Shown here one piece after another: positions 25,762 to 35,381 of a DNA stretch of 64,000 nucleotides (the stretch's first letter is position 1; every line of letters begins with the position of its first letter). This DNA is from Cellulomonas persica (GTDB taxonomy: Bacteria > Actinomycetota > Actinomycetes > Actinomycetales > Cellulomonadaceae), in contig NZ_BJUA01000010.1 of assembly GCF_007989825.1 (NCBI RefSeq), positions 1-64,000 of the forward strand. Direction: 5' to 3'. A model generated the notes under the pieces. That model saw nothing but the letters and a program-made list of their open reading frames with translations, did no database searches and was not told the origin of the DNA. Made by a program: the position numbers and the translations under genes.

Positions 25762-28700
25762 TCACTTCGTGACCGTGAGCGTCACGGTCCTCGAGGACGC
25801 CGCCGTGCCCGACGAACCCGCGTAGCTGACGGTCAGCGAGTGCTTCCCGACGGCCAGGTTCGTCGGCAGGGTGATGGTCGCCGTGCCGGTCGTGCCGGAG
25901 ACCTTGAGGGTCCCCGTGCCGATGACCGTGGTGCCCTTCTTGATGGTGACCTTGCCCGACGGCGCCGCGGTCGCACCCTTGACGGTGACGGTGGCCTTGA
26001 CCGTGCTGCCCTTCTTCACGGTCCACTTCGACATCGAGACCGAGGTCGTCGTCGTCGACTTCGTGACCGTCACCTTGACGACCGGCGACGTGGAACCGAC
26101 GTACGCCGAGCTCGACGGCGCGAAGACCGCCTTGAGCTGGTGCGTGCCGACGCCGAGCGCCACGGACTTCGTCGCCTTGCCGCTGGAGACCGCGGCGGAG
26201 CCGAGCGACGTGGTGCCGTCGTAGAAGGTCACGCGACCGGCCGCGGCGGGGGAGACCGTCGCGGTGAGCGTGGCCTTCTGGCCGTACGACGTGCCGCCGC
26301 TGACGGCGAGCTTCGTCGTCGTCTTCGTCGGGACCGGGACGGTGACGTCCACGACCTGGGCGCGGGCCGAGCCGGCGTTGTGGTGCTGCAGGACGAGCAG
26401 CTTGCCGGTCGTGGCCGTGGCCGAGCGGTGGACACCGATCGTGCCGGGCTCGCCGATCGCGGTGACGAGCAGGTCCGGGTCGGTCTCGAACCAGAACGGC
26501 GGGTCGTACGGGTCGACCGTGAACGGTGCGACGTGGTCGACGACGCCGTCACGCGCGTAGTCCGAGTAGGTCCACACGGAGACCGTCGGTGTGTCGCCCT
26601 CGGCGATGCCCGTGGCGGTCAGGCCGATCGGCGCGACGAGCACGTTGGAGTCGAACAGACCGCCGTCCATGCCGTACGCGCCGTTCACGACCTGCACGTC
26701 GACGGGGTCGGCGTCGGCGGGCAGGCGCAGGTCGTAGGTGATGACCGTCGTCAGGTCGACCTCGGGGTCGAGCTTCATGACGACCGACTGCAGGTCGCCC
26801 TCACCGTCGTTGTCCACGTCGATGTCGATCACCGGGATGACGGAGGTGCCGAGCGAGGCCCAGTCGCCGTCGGTCGCGATGCCGATGTTGAGCGTGTCCC
26901 ACTCGCTCCAGTCCCCGCCGCCCTCGATCGCGTCGGTGTACGGCGCGGTCGACGACCAGCCGACGTACCGCAGGTCGCCGGATGCGATCGCGGACCTCGA
27001 CGTGGTCAGCGCGGCGTCGGCCTCGAGCCGGGGGCTCGTGGCCGCGAGGATCAGCGGCGAGGTGAGCGACAGCCAGCCGCCCCCGTCCACGCCCCGGCCC
27101 GTGAGCGCGAGGCCCGCGGTGGTGGACATGCCCGAGAACGCGACCTTCGACGCCGTGAGCTCGGAGACGAGGCGCGGCGCGGCCTGGACGGGCACGCGCA
27201 GCTCGGAGTCGTCGTCCGTGGAGGTCAGCACGACACGGCCCGACAGCATGGTGACGTACTCGCGTGCGAAGTCGTACTGCACGAGCTCCTGCGTCGGGTC
27301 GATCTCACGCTCGAGCGTGGCCGGGTCGGCCGTGAGCGTGAGCGTCAGCGTGACCGCCTTGCCGCCGGCCGGGACCGTGACGTGCGCGGGCGAGACCGTG
27401 ATGCCCGCGCCACCCGCGGTGGACGCCGCGACGAACGCGGTGTCGTACGCGCGGTCCGTGCTGCCGAAGTTGCGCACGGTGACGGTGGCCTTCTTCGTGA
27501 CGACCTCGTCGGCCACGTCGATCACGCCGAACGCGACCGACGTGAGCAGCTCGTCCTGCGTGGCGAACGCGATGACGTCCGTCTCGACGGCCGCGAGCGC
27601 GTCCACACGACCCGAGCCGACCCGCTCGGGGCCGTAGGCGATGCCGCCGCCGTCGGGCTCGGTCGTGACGTCGTGCGTCGCGGTGTTCATGACCGCGGCC
27701 TTGACCTGCGGCGCGGTCCAGGCCGGGTGAGCGGCCTTGACGAGCGCCGCGATGCCCGCGACGTGCGGCGTCGCCATCGAGGTGCCGGACAGGACGTGGC
27801 CCGCGGCGCCACCGCCGGACGCGGCGGACAGGATCCCCGTGCCGGGTGCCGCGACGTCGGGCTTCACGATGCCGAGCGAGCCGTGCACACCGCGCGACGA
27901 GCCGGCGTTGAGCAGGTCGCCGGCGTCGTCCTGCGAGACGCGCATCGCGAGGCTCGGACCGATGCGCAGGCGCAGCGTGCCCGCCGCGATCTCCGGCATG
28001 AGCGTCTCGGTCGCCGACCTCGTCAGCTGGATGCCGGGGATGGCGGCGTTGCCGGCGATGCCGGCGGAGAACACCGGGACGTCGGTCGGGAGCAGCACGC
28101 CTGCGGCACCGGCCGTGGACGCGTTGGTGAACCGCTGGCCCGAGCCGCACGCGCGTGCCGGCGTCTCGTCCCACCACAGGTAGGCGATCTTGCCGGCGAC
28201 CGCGGCGGCCTGCTCGGGCGTGAACGGCGAGCACCCGTCGAACCGCTCACCCACGTACGCGACCTGCGCGGTCACGTCCGCGGTCCCGGCGTACGCGACC
28301 GAGTTCTGGCCCGGGAAGGTCCGGTCGATCAGCGACGTGTCGGACGCGTCGAGGACGAGGGTTGCGTCGAGCACGGGTGCGCCGACGGAGTTCGCGACCG
28401 TCAGCGAGCTCGCCGCGTTGCCGGGTGCGCCGCCCACGTCGGTGATGTCGCCCGCGTTGCCGGACGCCACGACGACGACCACGCCGAGCTTGGTCAGCTC
28501 GTCGACGAGGACGTTGTCCGGGTCGTCGGCCGGCGAGCCGTCCGAGCCGAGCGACATGTTGACGATGTCGACGTGGTCGGACAGGTCGCCGTCGCCGTTC
28601 GGGTCCGCCGCGCGGTCGAGCGCGAGGGCCGTCAGGTCGGTCGAGCCGCCGATGTCGCCGAAGACCTTGAAGCCCCACAGCGTCGCGCGGGGCGCCGAGC

Positions 28701-29649
28701 CCGGGCCGACCTTCCAGTCGGAGACGTCGTCGACGAGCGCGTAGTCGTGGATCCAGCTGCCGTCGGCGGCGACGCCGTAGCCCGCGGCGGTGCCGGCGAC
28801 GTGCGTGCCGTGGCCCGAGTTCGGGGACGTCGACAGCGAGTCGATCGGGTTCTCGTCGGGCGTGGGGACGTCCGTCGAGCCCGGCTCGTCGAGGCTCGCG
28901 TCGTACAGCGGGCCGGCGAAGTCGTAGCCGCCCGCGTACTTGGCCGGGTCGAACGAGCCGGCGGGCACGGGCTGCGTGCCGTCCTCGCCGTAGGCCGCGT
29001 CGTACGCGTCCTCGGTGCCCTGGCCGCCGAACGTGGCGTGCGTGTAGTCGAGACCCGTGTCGATCACGGCGATGCTGACGCCGGCGCCCGTCTGGCCCGT
29101 GCTCTGCCACGTCTGGAGGGTGTGCGTGAACTCGACCGTGTTCGAGTTCATCGGACGCTTCGTGGCGACGCGGTAGATCGCGGTGACGTCGTCGGACGTC
29201 GCGAGCGCAGCGATCTTCTCCGCGTCGCCCGTGACGAGTGCGCCGGCCATGAGGTTGGTCAGCGTGCCCAGCCGCTTCGGCGTGGCCGTGCCGGCGTTCG
29301 TGCTGGTGAGCTCCGCGGGCACGACGTCCGCGGCGAGCTCCTCGGTCGCGGCCGCAGCGGCGCGGACGGCCTTGGCGCCCTCGTCGGCGACGTCGACGCC
29401 GGCCTCGGTCGCGAGCTGCACGACGGCGGTGACCTGGCCCTCGTCGCCGTCGAGCCCGATGACCTTGCGGGCCTCGGCGAGCGTGGTCCTCGCGCGGGAC
29501 GGGTCGAGGCGGGTGGCGGCCGGGCCCGAGCCGGACGGCCCGGAGTCGGCGGGTGCCGCCGTGGCGGACGTGGCGAGCAGCGCGCTGGTCAGCGCGACCG
29601 ACACCGCGGTGGTGGACGCCAGGAATGAGCGCCGGACTGGTCGTGACAT
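25762..29649 (-). CDS. Secreted subtilisin-like (S8) protease 1
   Basis: A 1295-residue exported serine protease. A signal peptide (SFLASTTAVSVALTSALLA..ATAA) covers residues 1-33, followed by a pro-region to about 175. The catalytic triad is D197 (AVIDTGLDYTHATFGG), H280 (GHGTHVAGTAAGYG) and S624 (SGTSMATPHVAGIAALV). A PA-type insert (AQVAYVGERFDGC, AGKIAYLWWDE, GSGQRF) sits between His and Ser. Fn3-like regions follow, and the C-terminus has two Ig-like repeats (ATLTATVSPAAAGRVTFYDG; VTIKKGTTVIGTGTLKV). GAAGGGA lies before ATG 29649. Its close paralogue is at 30618, with rnhA between. Its likely -10, TAACGT, overlaps a palindrome shared with that paralogue. Confidence 0.93.
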   Translation of the reverse strand: MSRPVRRSFLASTTAVSVALTSALLATSATAAPADSGPSGSGPAATRLDPSRARTTLAEARKVIGLDGDEGQVTAVVQLATEAGVDVADEGAKAVRAAAAATEELAADVVPAELTSTNAGTATPKRLGTLTNLMAGALVTGDAEKIAALATSDDVTAIYRVATKRPMNSNTVEFTHTLQTWQSTGQTGAGVSIAVIDTGLDYTHATFGGQGTEDAYDAAYGEDGTQPVPAGSFDPAKYAGGYDFAGPLYDASLDEPGSTDVPTPDENPIDSLSTSPNSGHGTHVAGTAAGYGVAADGSWIHDYALVDDVSDWKVGPGSAPRATLWGFKVFGDIGGSTDLTALALDRAADPNGDGDLSDHVDIVNMSLGSDGSPADDPDNVLVDELTKLGVVVVVASGNAGDITDVGGAPGNAASSLTVANSVGAPVLDATLVLDASDTSLIDRTFPGQNSVAYAGTADVTAQVAYVGERFDGCSPFTPEQAAAVAGKIAYLWWDETPARACGSGQRFTNASTAGAAGVLLPTDVPVFSAGIAGNAAIPGIQLTRSATETLMPEIAAGTLRLRIGPSLAMRVSQDDAGDLLNAGSSRGVHGSLGIVKPDVAAPGTGILSAASGGGAAGHVLSGTSMATPHVAGIAALVKAAHPAWTAPQVKAAVMNTATHDVTTEPDGGGIAYGPERVGSGRVDALAAVETDVIAFATQDELLTSVAFGVIDVADEVVTKKATVTVRNFGSTDRAYDTAFVAASTAGGAGITVSPAHVTVPAGGKAVTLTLTLTADPATLEREIDPTQELVQYDFAREYVTMLSGRVVLTSTDDDSELRVPVQAAPRLVSELTASKVAFSGMSTTAGLALTGRGVDGGGWLSLTSPLILAATSPRLEADAALTTSRSAIASGDLRYVGWSSTAPYTDAIEGGGDWSEWDTLNIGIATDGDWASLGTSVIPVIDIDVDNDGEGDLQSVVMKLDPEVDLTTVITYDLRLPADADPVDVQVVNGAYGMDGGLFDSNVLVAPIGLTATGIAEGDTPTVSVWTYSDYARDGVVDHVAPFTVDPYDPPFWFETDPDLLVTAIGEPGTIGVHRSATATTGKLLVLQHHNAGSARAQVVDVTVPVPTKTTTKLAVSGGTSYGQKATLTATVSPAAAGRVTFYDGTTSLGSAAVSSGKATKSVALGVGTHQLKAVFAPSSSAYVGSTSPVVKVTVTKSTTTTSVSMSKWTVKKGSTVKATVTVKGATAAPSGKVTIKKGTTVIGTGTLKVSGTTGTATITLPTNLAVGKHSLTVSYAGSSGTAASSRTVTLTVTK

Positions 29650-29728
29650 GCGTGTCCCTTCAGATCCTCGGGACGCCCCACAGTGCCGCGCCGACCCTGA
29701 CGGCGGCCCGGCGTGAGGCGTGGCGCGC

Positions 29729-29744
29729 ACGTTACTGACGAGTA
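29729..29744 (-). promoter_or_regulatory. TAACGT -10 with overlapping palindrome, subtilase 1
   Basis: Read leftwards: TACTCGTCAGTA (29744-29733), a near-palindrome, runs into TAACGT (29734-29729). It lies about 80 bases before ATG 29649. Related boxes occur at 34618 and 55042. Confidence 0.55.
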
Positions 29745-29966
29745 GGGCGCGCCACGCCGGAGTTCACGCACTCGCAATCAAAGTGTCCGGAAGATGGCTC
29801 GGTTGTCCCGAGGAGTGGACGGCCGCAGAGGCCGTAGCCCGGTGACCAGGCACGACCCGGAGAGCGCGCCGCGCCGGACGACGAGCAGGGCGCGTGACAG
29901 CAGCGGCGCGGGGTGGACGCAGCGGGCGGCGACGAGGACGCCGCGCATGGTCGACAATGGGCGGCG

Positions 29967-30506
29967 ATGATCACCGTGAGCACCGACGGATCCTGCCTGC
30001 GCAACCCCGGGGGTGCGATCGGGTGGGCCTGGGCCAACCACGACGGCACGAGCGACAGCGGCGGCGCACCGTCCGGCACCAACCAGATCGCCGAGCTGAC
30101 CGCCGTGCTCGAGGCCGTGCTCGCGCACCCCGGCGACGAGCCGCTGCGCATCGAGGCCGACTCGCAGTACGCGATCAAGTGCTCGTCGGAGTGGGTGCAC
30201 GGCTGGCGGCGGCGCGGCTGGCGCACCGCCGGCGGTGGTCCGGTGCAGAACCTCGCGCTGGTGCAGGCGATCGACCGCGCCATCGCCGAACGCCCCGGTC
30301 CCGTGACGTTCACGTGGGTGCGCGGGCACCGCGGCGACCGGTTCAACGAGCGGGCCGACGAGCTCGCGGGCATCGCCGCCCGCGCGGCACGCGACGGCCT
30401 GCTCGCACCCCGGCCGGTCTCGTCGGCGACGCAGGCCCCGACGATCGTCGCCCCGGAGCCCGCCCCCGCGCCCCGGCCCGAGCTCGCTGTCGACACGCTC
30501 TTCTAG
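29967..30506 (+). CDS. rnhA: Ribonuclease HI
   Basis: A 179-residue RNase H that removes RNA from RNA-DNA hybrids. The catalytic carboxylates are D7 (STDGSC), E43 (NQIAELTAV), D65 (EADSQYAIK) and D131 (ERADELAG); H121 lies in the WVRGHRGD loop. The C-terminal 35 residues are a Pro-rich tail (APEPAPAPRPELAV). ATG 29967 is chosen because a GACAAT hexamer (29953-29958) ends 8 bases upstream. It is transcribed against the two flanking subtilase genes and probably separated them after a duplication, or was inserted between them. Confidence 0.95.
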   Translation: MITVSTDGSCLRNPGGAIGWAWANHDGTSDSGGAPSGTNQIAELTAVLEAVLAHPGDEPLRIEADSQYAIKCSSEWVHGWRRRGWRTAGGGPVQNLALVQAIDRAIAERPGPVTFTWVRGHRGDRFNERADELAGIAARAARDGLLAPRPVSSATQAPTIVAPEPAPAPRPELAVDTLF

Positions 30507-30562
30507 CGAGGGTCGGCACCGGTCCCCGTCCCCAGGCCGCTCGTCGGGCACCCGCACACGAC

Positions 30563-30598
30563 GGCGGGGCGCCGTAGCCGTGGCCACGACGCCCCGCC
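30563..30598. terminator. Bidirectional terminator between rnhA and subtilase 2
   Basis: GGCGGGGCG (30563-30571) pairs with CGCCCCGCC (30590-30598). The genes on either side converge, so it can serve both. Confidence 0.65.
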
Positions 30599-30617
30599 GA
30601 GGGGACCGCCCGCTACG

Positions 30618-33600
30618 TCAGCGGCGGACCTTGAACGTGACCGAGCCCTTCGACGCCTCGGTCGTCCTGCTGCCGGGGTACGTGGCCGTCAGCGTGTGCG
30701 AGCCCGGCTTGAGGTCACGCGGGAGCGTGATCGTCGCCGTGCCCGTGAGGCGGTTGACCTTGAGCGTCGCGGTCCCGATCAGCTTCTTGCCCTCGGTGAG
30801 CGTGACCTTGCCGGACGGTGCGGTGCTCGCTCCCGTGACGGTGACGACCGCCTTCGCGCGCCCCGCGTCGCCCTTGCCCGAACGGCCGGTGATCTCCACC
30901 GCCGCACGACCGTTCGCACCGAGGACGGCGACCTTCGTCGTCGTCTTCGACTTGGTGACGGTGACGGAGACCGGCGCGGACGTCGAGGCCAGGAACGACG
31001 ACCCCTTGGCCGGCACGAACCGCGCCGTCAGGGCGTGCTTGCCGATGCCGAGCTGCACGGACGCGGTGGCCGCACCCTTGCGCACGTCGGCGACCGCGAC
31101 GACGCGCGTGCCGTCGCGGAACTCGACCTTGCCCGTGGCGTCCGGCGGCGTGACCGTCGCCTTGAGCTGGGCCTTCGAGCCGAACGACGTGCCACCGGTG
31201 ACGCTCAGCGTCGTCGTCGTGGCCTGCGGCACGGTCACGTACACCGGCTGGGCGCGCTTGCCGTCGACGTTGTGGTGCTGCAGCACCAGCAGCCGGTCGG
31301 AGACCGCGTCGGTGGAGCGGTGCACCGGGATGGTGACGCCGCCGTCCCCGTTGGTCGACACGAGCGACGGGCGGTCGTTCTCGAACCAGAACGCCGGGTC
31401 GTACGGGTCGACCGTGAACGGTGCGACCTCGTCGTCGACGACGCCGTCCTGCCCGTAGTCCGAGTACGTCCAGACCTGCACGGTGGGTGTGGCCCCCGGG
31501 GCGATGCCGACGGCACCGAGGCTGATCGGCGCGACGAACACGTTGCTGTCGAACACGCCCGTGTCGACGTCCCCGAGCTCGTCGTTGATCGGCTCGATGT
31601 CGATCGCCGGATCGGTCGCGGGTGCGTGGAGGTCGTACGTCGAGACGACGGTCAGGTCGATCGAGGGGTCGAGCTTCCACACGTACGACTCGAGGTCGAA
31701 CGTGCCGTCCTGGTCCACGTCGATGTCGATGATCGGGATGACCGACTGGCCGAGCGAGGCCCAGTCGCCTTCCGTCGCGACACCGATGTTGAGCAGCCCG
31801 TACTCCTGCGGGTCCGCGCCGAGCGCCTCGACGTACGGCGCGGTCGACGACCAGCCGACGTACCGGATGTCACCCGAGGCGATCGCCGACTGCGACGTGG
31901 TCACCGACGGGTCGAGCGCGAGCTTGTCGCTGACCGCCCCGAGGATCAGCGGCGTGGTGAGCGACTGCCAGCCGCCCGACGAGACCCCTCGGCCCGTCAG
32001 CGCGAGCCCCGCGGTGGTCGACGCGCCGGTGAACGCGACGTCCTTCGCCGTGAGGTCCGACACGAGACGCGGCGCGGCCTGCACGGGGATGCGCAGGTCG
32101 GACCCGTAGGTGCGCGAGTCGAGCACGACCCGGCCGGTCAGCATCGCGACGTACTCGCGGGCCAGCCCGGCCTGCTCGGACGCCGACGTCGGGTCGATGT
32201 CGCGCTCGAGCGTGGCCGGGTCGGCCGTGAGCGTGACGACGATCGTCTTGGTACCGCCCGCGGGGACGGCGACGACGCTCGGGTAGACGCTGACGCTCGC
32301 GCCGCCCGCGGTGGACGCGGCGACGAACGACGCGTCGTAGCTGGCCGCCTTGGTGCCGGTGTTGCGGACGGTGACCTTCGCGGTGCGCGTGACCTTGGTG
32401 GCGCCGACGTCGACGACGCCGAACACGACGGACGTGAGCGCGGGGTTGGCGGCGTTGTACGCGACGACGTCCGTCTGCACGGCCTGCAGCGCGTCGACGC
32501 GACCGGCGCCGACCCGCTCGGGACCGTAGGCGATGCCCTCGCCGTCGGGCTCGGTCGTGACGTCGTGCGTCGCGGTGTTGACCACGGCGGCCTTCACGTC
32601 GGTGGACGACCACGCCGGGTGGGCGGCCCGCACGAGCGCGGCGATGCCCGCGACGTGCGGCGCGGCCATCGACGTGCCGGACAGCAGGTGACCCGCGGCC
32701 CCGCCGCCCGAGGCGGCCGACAGGATGCCGGTGCCGGGTGCGGCGACGTCGGGCTTGGCGATGCCGAGCGAGCCGTGCACGCCGCGCGACGAGCCGTCGT
32801 TCAGCAGGTCACCCGCGTCGGCCAGGCTGCTCGCGTGCGCGAAGCCCGGGCCGATCGACAGGCTCAGCGTGCCCGCTTCGATCTCGGGCAGCAGCGCGTC
32901 CGTCGACGCCTTGGTGAGCTGGACGCCGGGGATCGTGGCGTTGCCCGCGATGCCCGCGGAGAAGACCGGCAGCTCGGTGGGCAGCACGACGCCGACGGCA
33001 CCGGCCGCTGCGGCGTTGTTGAACCGTGCGGCCGAGCCGCACAGACGAGAGGTGTCGTCGTCGTCCCACCACAGGTACGCGATCTTGCCCGCGACGGCGG
33101 CCGCCTGCGCGGCGGTGAACGCCGTGCAGCCGTCGAACGTGGCACCGACGTACGCGACGGGTGCCGTGACGTCGTCGCCGCCGTACGCGACCGAGTTCTG
33201 GGCGGCGAACAGCGTGCCGACGAGCGAGGAGTCGGACGCGGCGGTGACCTTGACGGCGTCGAGCACCGGGGCGCCCACCGAGTTCGCGACCGTGATCGCG
33301 CTCGCGGCGTTGCCCGGCGAGCCGCCGATGTCGGTGATGTCGCCCGCGTTGCCGGACGAGATCGCGACGACCACGCCGAGCGCCGTGAGCTCGTCGACGA
33401 GCGCGTTGTCCGGGTCGTCGGCCGGCGTGCCGTCGGAGCCGAGCGACAGGTTGAGGACGTCGACGTGGTCGGACAGGTCGCCGTCGCCGTTCGGGTCGGC
33501 CGCGCGGTCGAGCGCGAGGCTGGTCAGGCTCGTCGAGCCGCCGATGTCGCCGAACACCTTGAAGGACCACAGCTGCGCACCGGGTGCGGCGCCGGGGCCG

Positions 33601-34523
33601 ATCTCCCAGTCGGACAGGTCGGTGAGCGTCGCGTAGTCACCGTCGAACGTGGCGCCCGTGGGGTCCACGCCGTAGCCGGCCGCGGTGCCCGCGACGTGCG
33701 TGCCGTGGCCGGAGTTCGGGGAGGTCGACAGCGAGTCGATGGGGTTCTCGTCGGGCGCGGGGACGAGCGTCGAGCCCGGCTCGTCGCCGCTCGCGTCGTA
33801 CAGCGGGCCCGCGAAGTCGTAGCCGCCCGCGAACTTCGCGGGGTCGAACAGCCCGGCCGGGACGGGCCCGGTGCCGTCCTCGCCGTACGCCTCCTCGTAC
33901 GCCGCGGTCGTGCCGGGGCCGCCGAAGTCGGCGTGCGTGTAGTCGAGGCCGGTGTCGATCACGCCGATCGAGATGCCCTCACCCGTCTGGCCGGTGTCCT
34001 GCCACGTCTGCAGCGCGCGCGTGAACGTGACCGTGTTCGCGTTCGTCGGCCGCTTCTGCGCCACCAGGCGGATCGAGGTGACCTTGTCCGACGACGCGAG
34101 CGCGCGGACCTGCTCGGCGTCGCCCGTGACGAGCGTCCCGGCGACGAGGTTCGTGAGCGTGCCGAGCCGCTTGGGCGCGGCGCTGTCGGCGTTCTTGGCG
34201 GTGAGCTCGTTCGGCACGACGCTGCGGGCGGCGGCCTCGGTCTGCGCGGCGGCGTCCTGCACCGCGTCGGCGCCCTGCGCGGCGACGTCGACACCCGCGG
34301 TGGTGTCGAGCCCGACGAGCGCGGTGATCTGGCCCTCGGCCCCGACGAGGCCCGCGGCCTTGCGTGCCTCGGCGAGGGTGACCCGGCTGAGTGAAGGGTC
34401 GATCGAGTGGTCGGCGGGGGTGGGCTTGCCCGGTGGGGCGGCGGTGGCGGACGGGACGAGGAGCGCGGTGCTGAGGGCGACCGCGAGCGCGGTCGTGGAG
34501 GCGAGGACGGATCGACGTGACAT
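30618..34523 (-). CDS. Secreted subtilisin-like (S8) protease 2
   Basis: A 1301-residue paralogue of the protease at 25762, with the same order of parts: signal peptide (SVLASTTALAVALSTALLV..ATAA), pro-region, catalytic D190 (GVIDTGLDYTHADFGG), H273 (GHGTHVAGTAAGYG) and S618 (SGTSMAAPHVAGIAALV), a PA-type insert, Fn3-like regions and Ig-like repeats. The terminal repeats are longer and more basic than in protease 1 (NGRAAVEITGRSGKGDAGRAK). Long blocks are near identical to protease 1 around the active site, while the pro-region and C-terminus differ more. AGGGG precedes ATG 34523; the frame extends further upstream without coding character. Confidence 0.93.
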   Translation of the reverse strand: MSRRSVLASTTALAVALSTALLVPSATAAPPGKPTPADHSIDPSLSRVTLAEARKAAGLVGAEGQITALVGLDTTAGVDVAAQGADAVQDAAAQTEAAARSVVPNELTAKNADSAAPKRLGTLTNLVAGTLVTGDAEQVRALASSDKVTSIRLVAQKRPTNANTVTFTRALQTWQDTGQTGEGISIGVIDTGLDYTHADFGGPGTTAAYEEAYGEDGTGPVPAGLFDPAKFAGGYDFAGPLYDASGDEPGSTLVPAPDENPIDSLSTSPNSGHGTHVAGTAAGYGVDPTGATFDGDYATLTDLSDWEIGPGAAPGAQLWSFKVFGDIGGSTSLTSLALDRAADPNGDGDLSDHVDVLNLSLGSDGTPADDPDNALVDELTALGVVVAISSGNAGDITDIGGSPGNAASAITVANSVGAPVLDAVKVTAASDSSLVGTLFAAQNSVAYGGDDVTAPVAYVGATFDGCTAFTAAQAAAVAGKIAYLWWDDDDTSRLCGSAARFNNAAAAGAVGVVLPTELPVFSAGIAGNATIPGVQLTKASTDALLPEIEAGTLSLSIGPGFAHASSLADAGDLLNDGSSRGVHGSLGIAKPDVAAPGTGILSAASGGGAAGHLLSGTSMAAPHVAGIAALVRAAHPAWSSTDVKAAVVNTATHDVTTEPDGEGIAYGPERVGAGRVDALQAVQTDVVAYNAANPALTSVVFGVVDVGATKVTRTAKVTVRNTGTKAASYDASFVAASTAGGASVSVYPSVVAVPAGGTKTIVVTLTADPATLERDIDPTSASEQAGLAREYVAMLTGRVVLDSRTYGSDLRIPVQAAPRLVSDLTAKDVAFTGASTTAGLALTGRGVSSGGWQSLTTPLILGAVSDKLALDPSVTTSQSAIASGDIRYVGWSSTAPYVEALGADPQEYGLLNIGVATEGDWASLGQSVIPIIDIDVDQDGTFDLESYVWKLDPSIDLTVVSTYDLHAPATDPAIDIEPINDELGDVDTGVFDSNVFVAPISLGAVGIAPGATPTVQVWTYSDYGQDGVVDDEVAPFTVDPYDPAFWFENDRPSLVSTNGDGGVTIPVHRSTDAVSDRLLVLQHHNVDGKRAQPVYVTVPQATTTTLSVTGGTSFGSKAQLKATVTPPDATGKVEFRDGTRVVAVADVRKGAATASVQLGIGKHALTARFVPAKGSSFLASTSAPVSVTVTKSKTTTKVAVLGANGRAAVEITGRSGKGDAGRAKAVVTVTGASTAPSGKVTLTEGKKLIGTATLKVNRLTGTATITLPRDLKPGSHTLTATYPGSRTTEASKGSVTFKVRR

Positions 34524-34617
34524 GTGCACCCCTGGAGTTGTGGGTTCTCGCGGAGCGTTCGTGGGGCCGCCGGGCAGACCGCTTCCCTCGTCGGCGGTGA
34601 CCAAGGACGCCCGACGC

Positions 34618-34633
34618 ACGTTACTGACCGGTA
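34618..34633 (-). promoter_or_regulatory. TAACGT -10 with overlapping palindrome, subtilase 2
   Basis: Read leftwards: TACCGGTCAGTA (34633-34622) runs into TAACGT (34623-34618), about 95 bases before ATG 34523. Same arrangement as at 29729. Confidence 0.55.
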
Positions 34634-34703
34634 CCTCCCACGTCACCCGTTACGACCGAATTGGTTGCCCTGCAAGACGGGCGGCGAGACGGTCGTCGGC
34701 GGC

Positions 34704-35306
34704 TCAACGCAGGGGCACGAACGCGTACGAGCCGTGCGTCGAGTCGCTCACCTGGCCCTCGGCGACGACGACGAGGTGCATGGTCGAGCGGATCGGCAGG
34801 ACGAGCCGCCCGGGGTCGGCGAGCATCCCGACGAGCGCGCCCGGGAGCTCGCGCGCCGCCGCCGAGACCAGGATCCGGTCCCACCCGCCCGGTCGGTCGC
34901 GCCCGACCGTCCCCGGCTGCGCGACCTCGAGCCGCGCTCGCGGGCTCGCGGCACGTTCGCCGTCACTCGTCGGGCCGTCCTCCAGCAGGGAGCGGGCGAG
35001 GTTGGCCGCACCCCACGCGGCCAGCTCCGGGTCGAGCTCGAGCCCCAGCACCTCACCCTCGGGTCCGACGAGCCGCGCGAGGATCGCCGTCGTCCAGCCC
35101 GACCCCGCGCCCACGTCGAGCACCGCCGCGCCCGGCGGGACGTCGAGGAGGCGCAGCATCGCCGCGACCGTGCTGGGCTGCGACCCCGTCGACCCGTGCC
35201 ACAGCGGCAGGGCGCGGTCCTCGTCGGCGTGCGCGCGCTGCGCGCGCGGCAGGAACCGCACGCGCGGCACCGCGCGCATCGCCTCGCTCACCCGGTCGTC
35301 GTGCAC
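34704..35306 (-). CDS. pcm: Protein-L-isoaspartate O-methyltransferase
   Basis: A 200-residue SAM-dependent methyltransferase that repairs isoaspartyl residues in aged proteins. The N-terminal part (AMRAVPRVRFLP, then GSTGSQPSTVAAMLRLL) carries the family's substrate-side SQP motif, and motif I is VLDVGAGSGWTTAILARLVG followed by VLGLELDPELA. DRILVSAAARELPGALVGML and GRLVLPI complete the fold. The start GTG 35306 follows GGAGGCG by three bases. It is divergent from the GMC oxidoreductase at 35382. Confidence 0.9.
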   Translation of the reverse strand: MHDDRVSEAMRAVPRVRFLPRAQRAHADEDRALPLWHGSTGSQPSTVAAMLRLLDVPPGAAVLDVGAGSGWTTAILARLVGPEGEVLGLELDPELAAWGAANLARSLLEDGPTSDGERAASPRARLEVAQPGTVGRDRPGGWDRILVSAAARELPGALVGMLADPGRLVLPIRSTMHLVVVAEGQVSDSTHGSYAFVPLR

Positions 35307-35381
35307 ACCGCCTCCAGGGTGCGCCGCGCCGCGCGTCCCGCGTGACGCGGTCCGTGGTCCCTCAGCACCGACACTAGGCGC

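Noticed and set aside
29967..30506. rnhA as cargo of a mobile element between the subtilases
   Set aside because: No transposase, inverted repeats or target duplications are visible, and its composition matches the window.
25759..34394. Very long open frames antisense to both subtilases (over 1200 codons each)
   Set aside because: They are by-products of GC-rich codon bias in the real genes: low-complexity Arg/Asp/Gly translations, no start signals, no recognisable domain.
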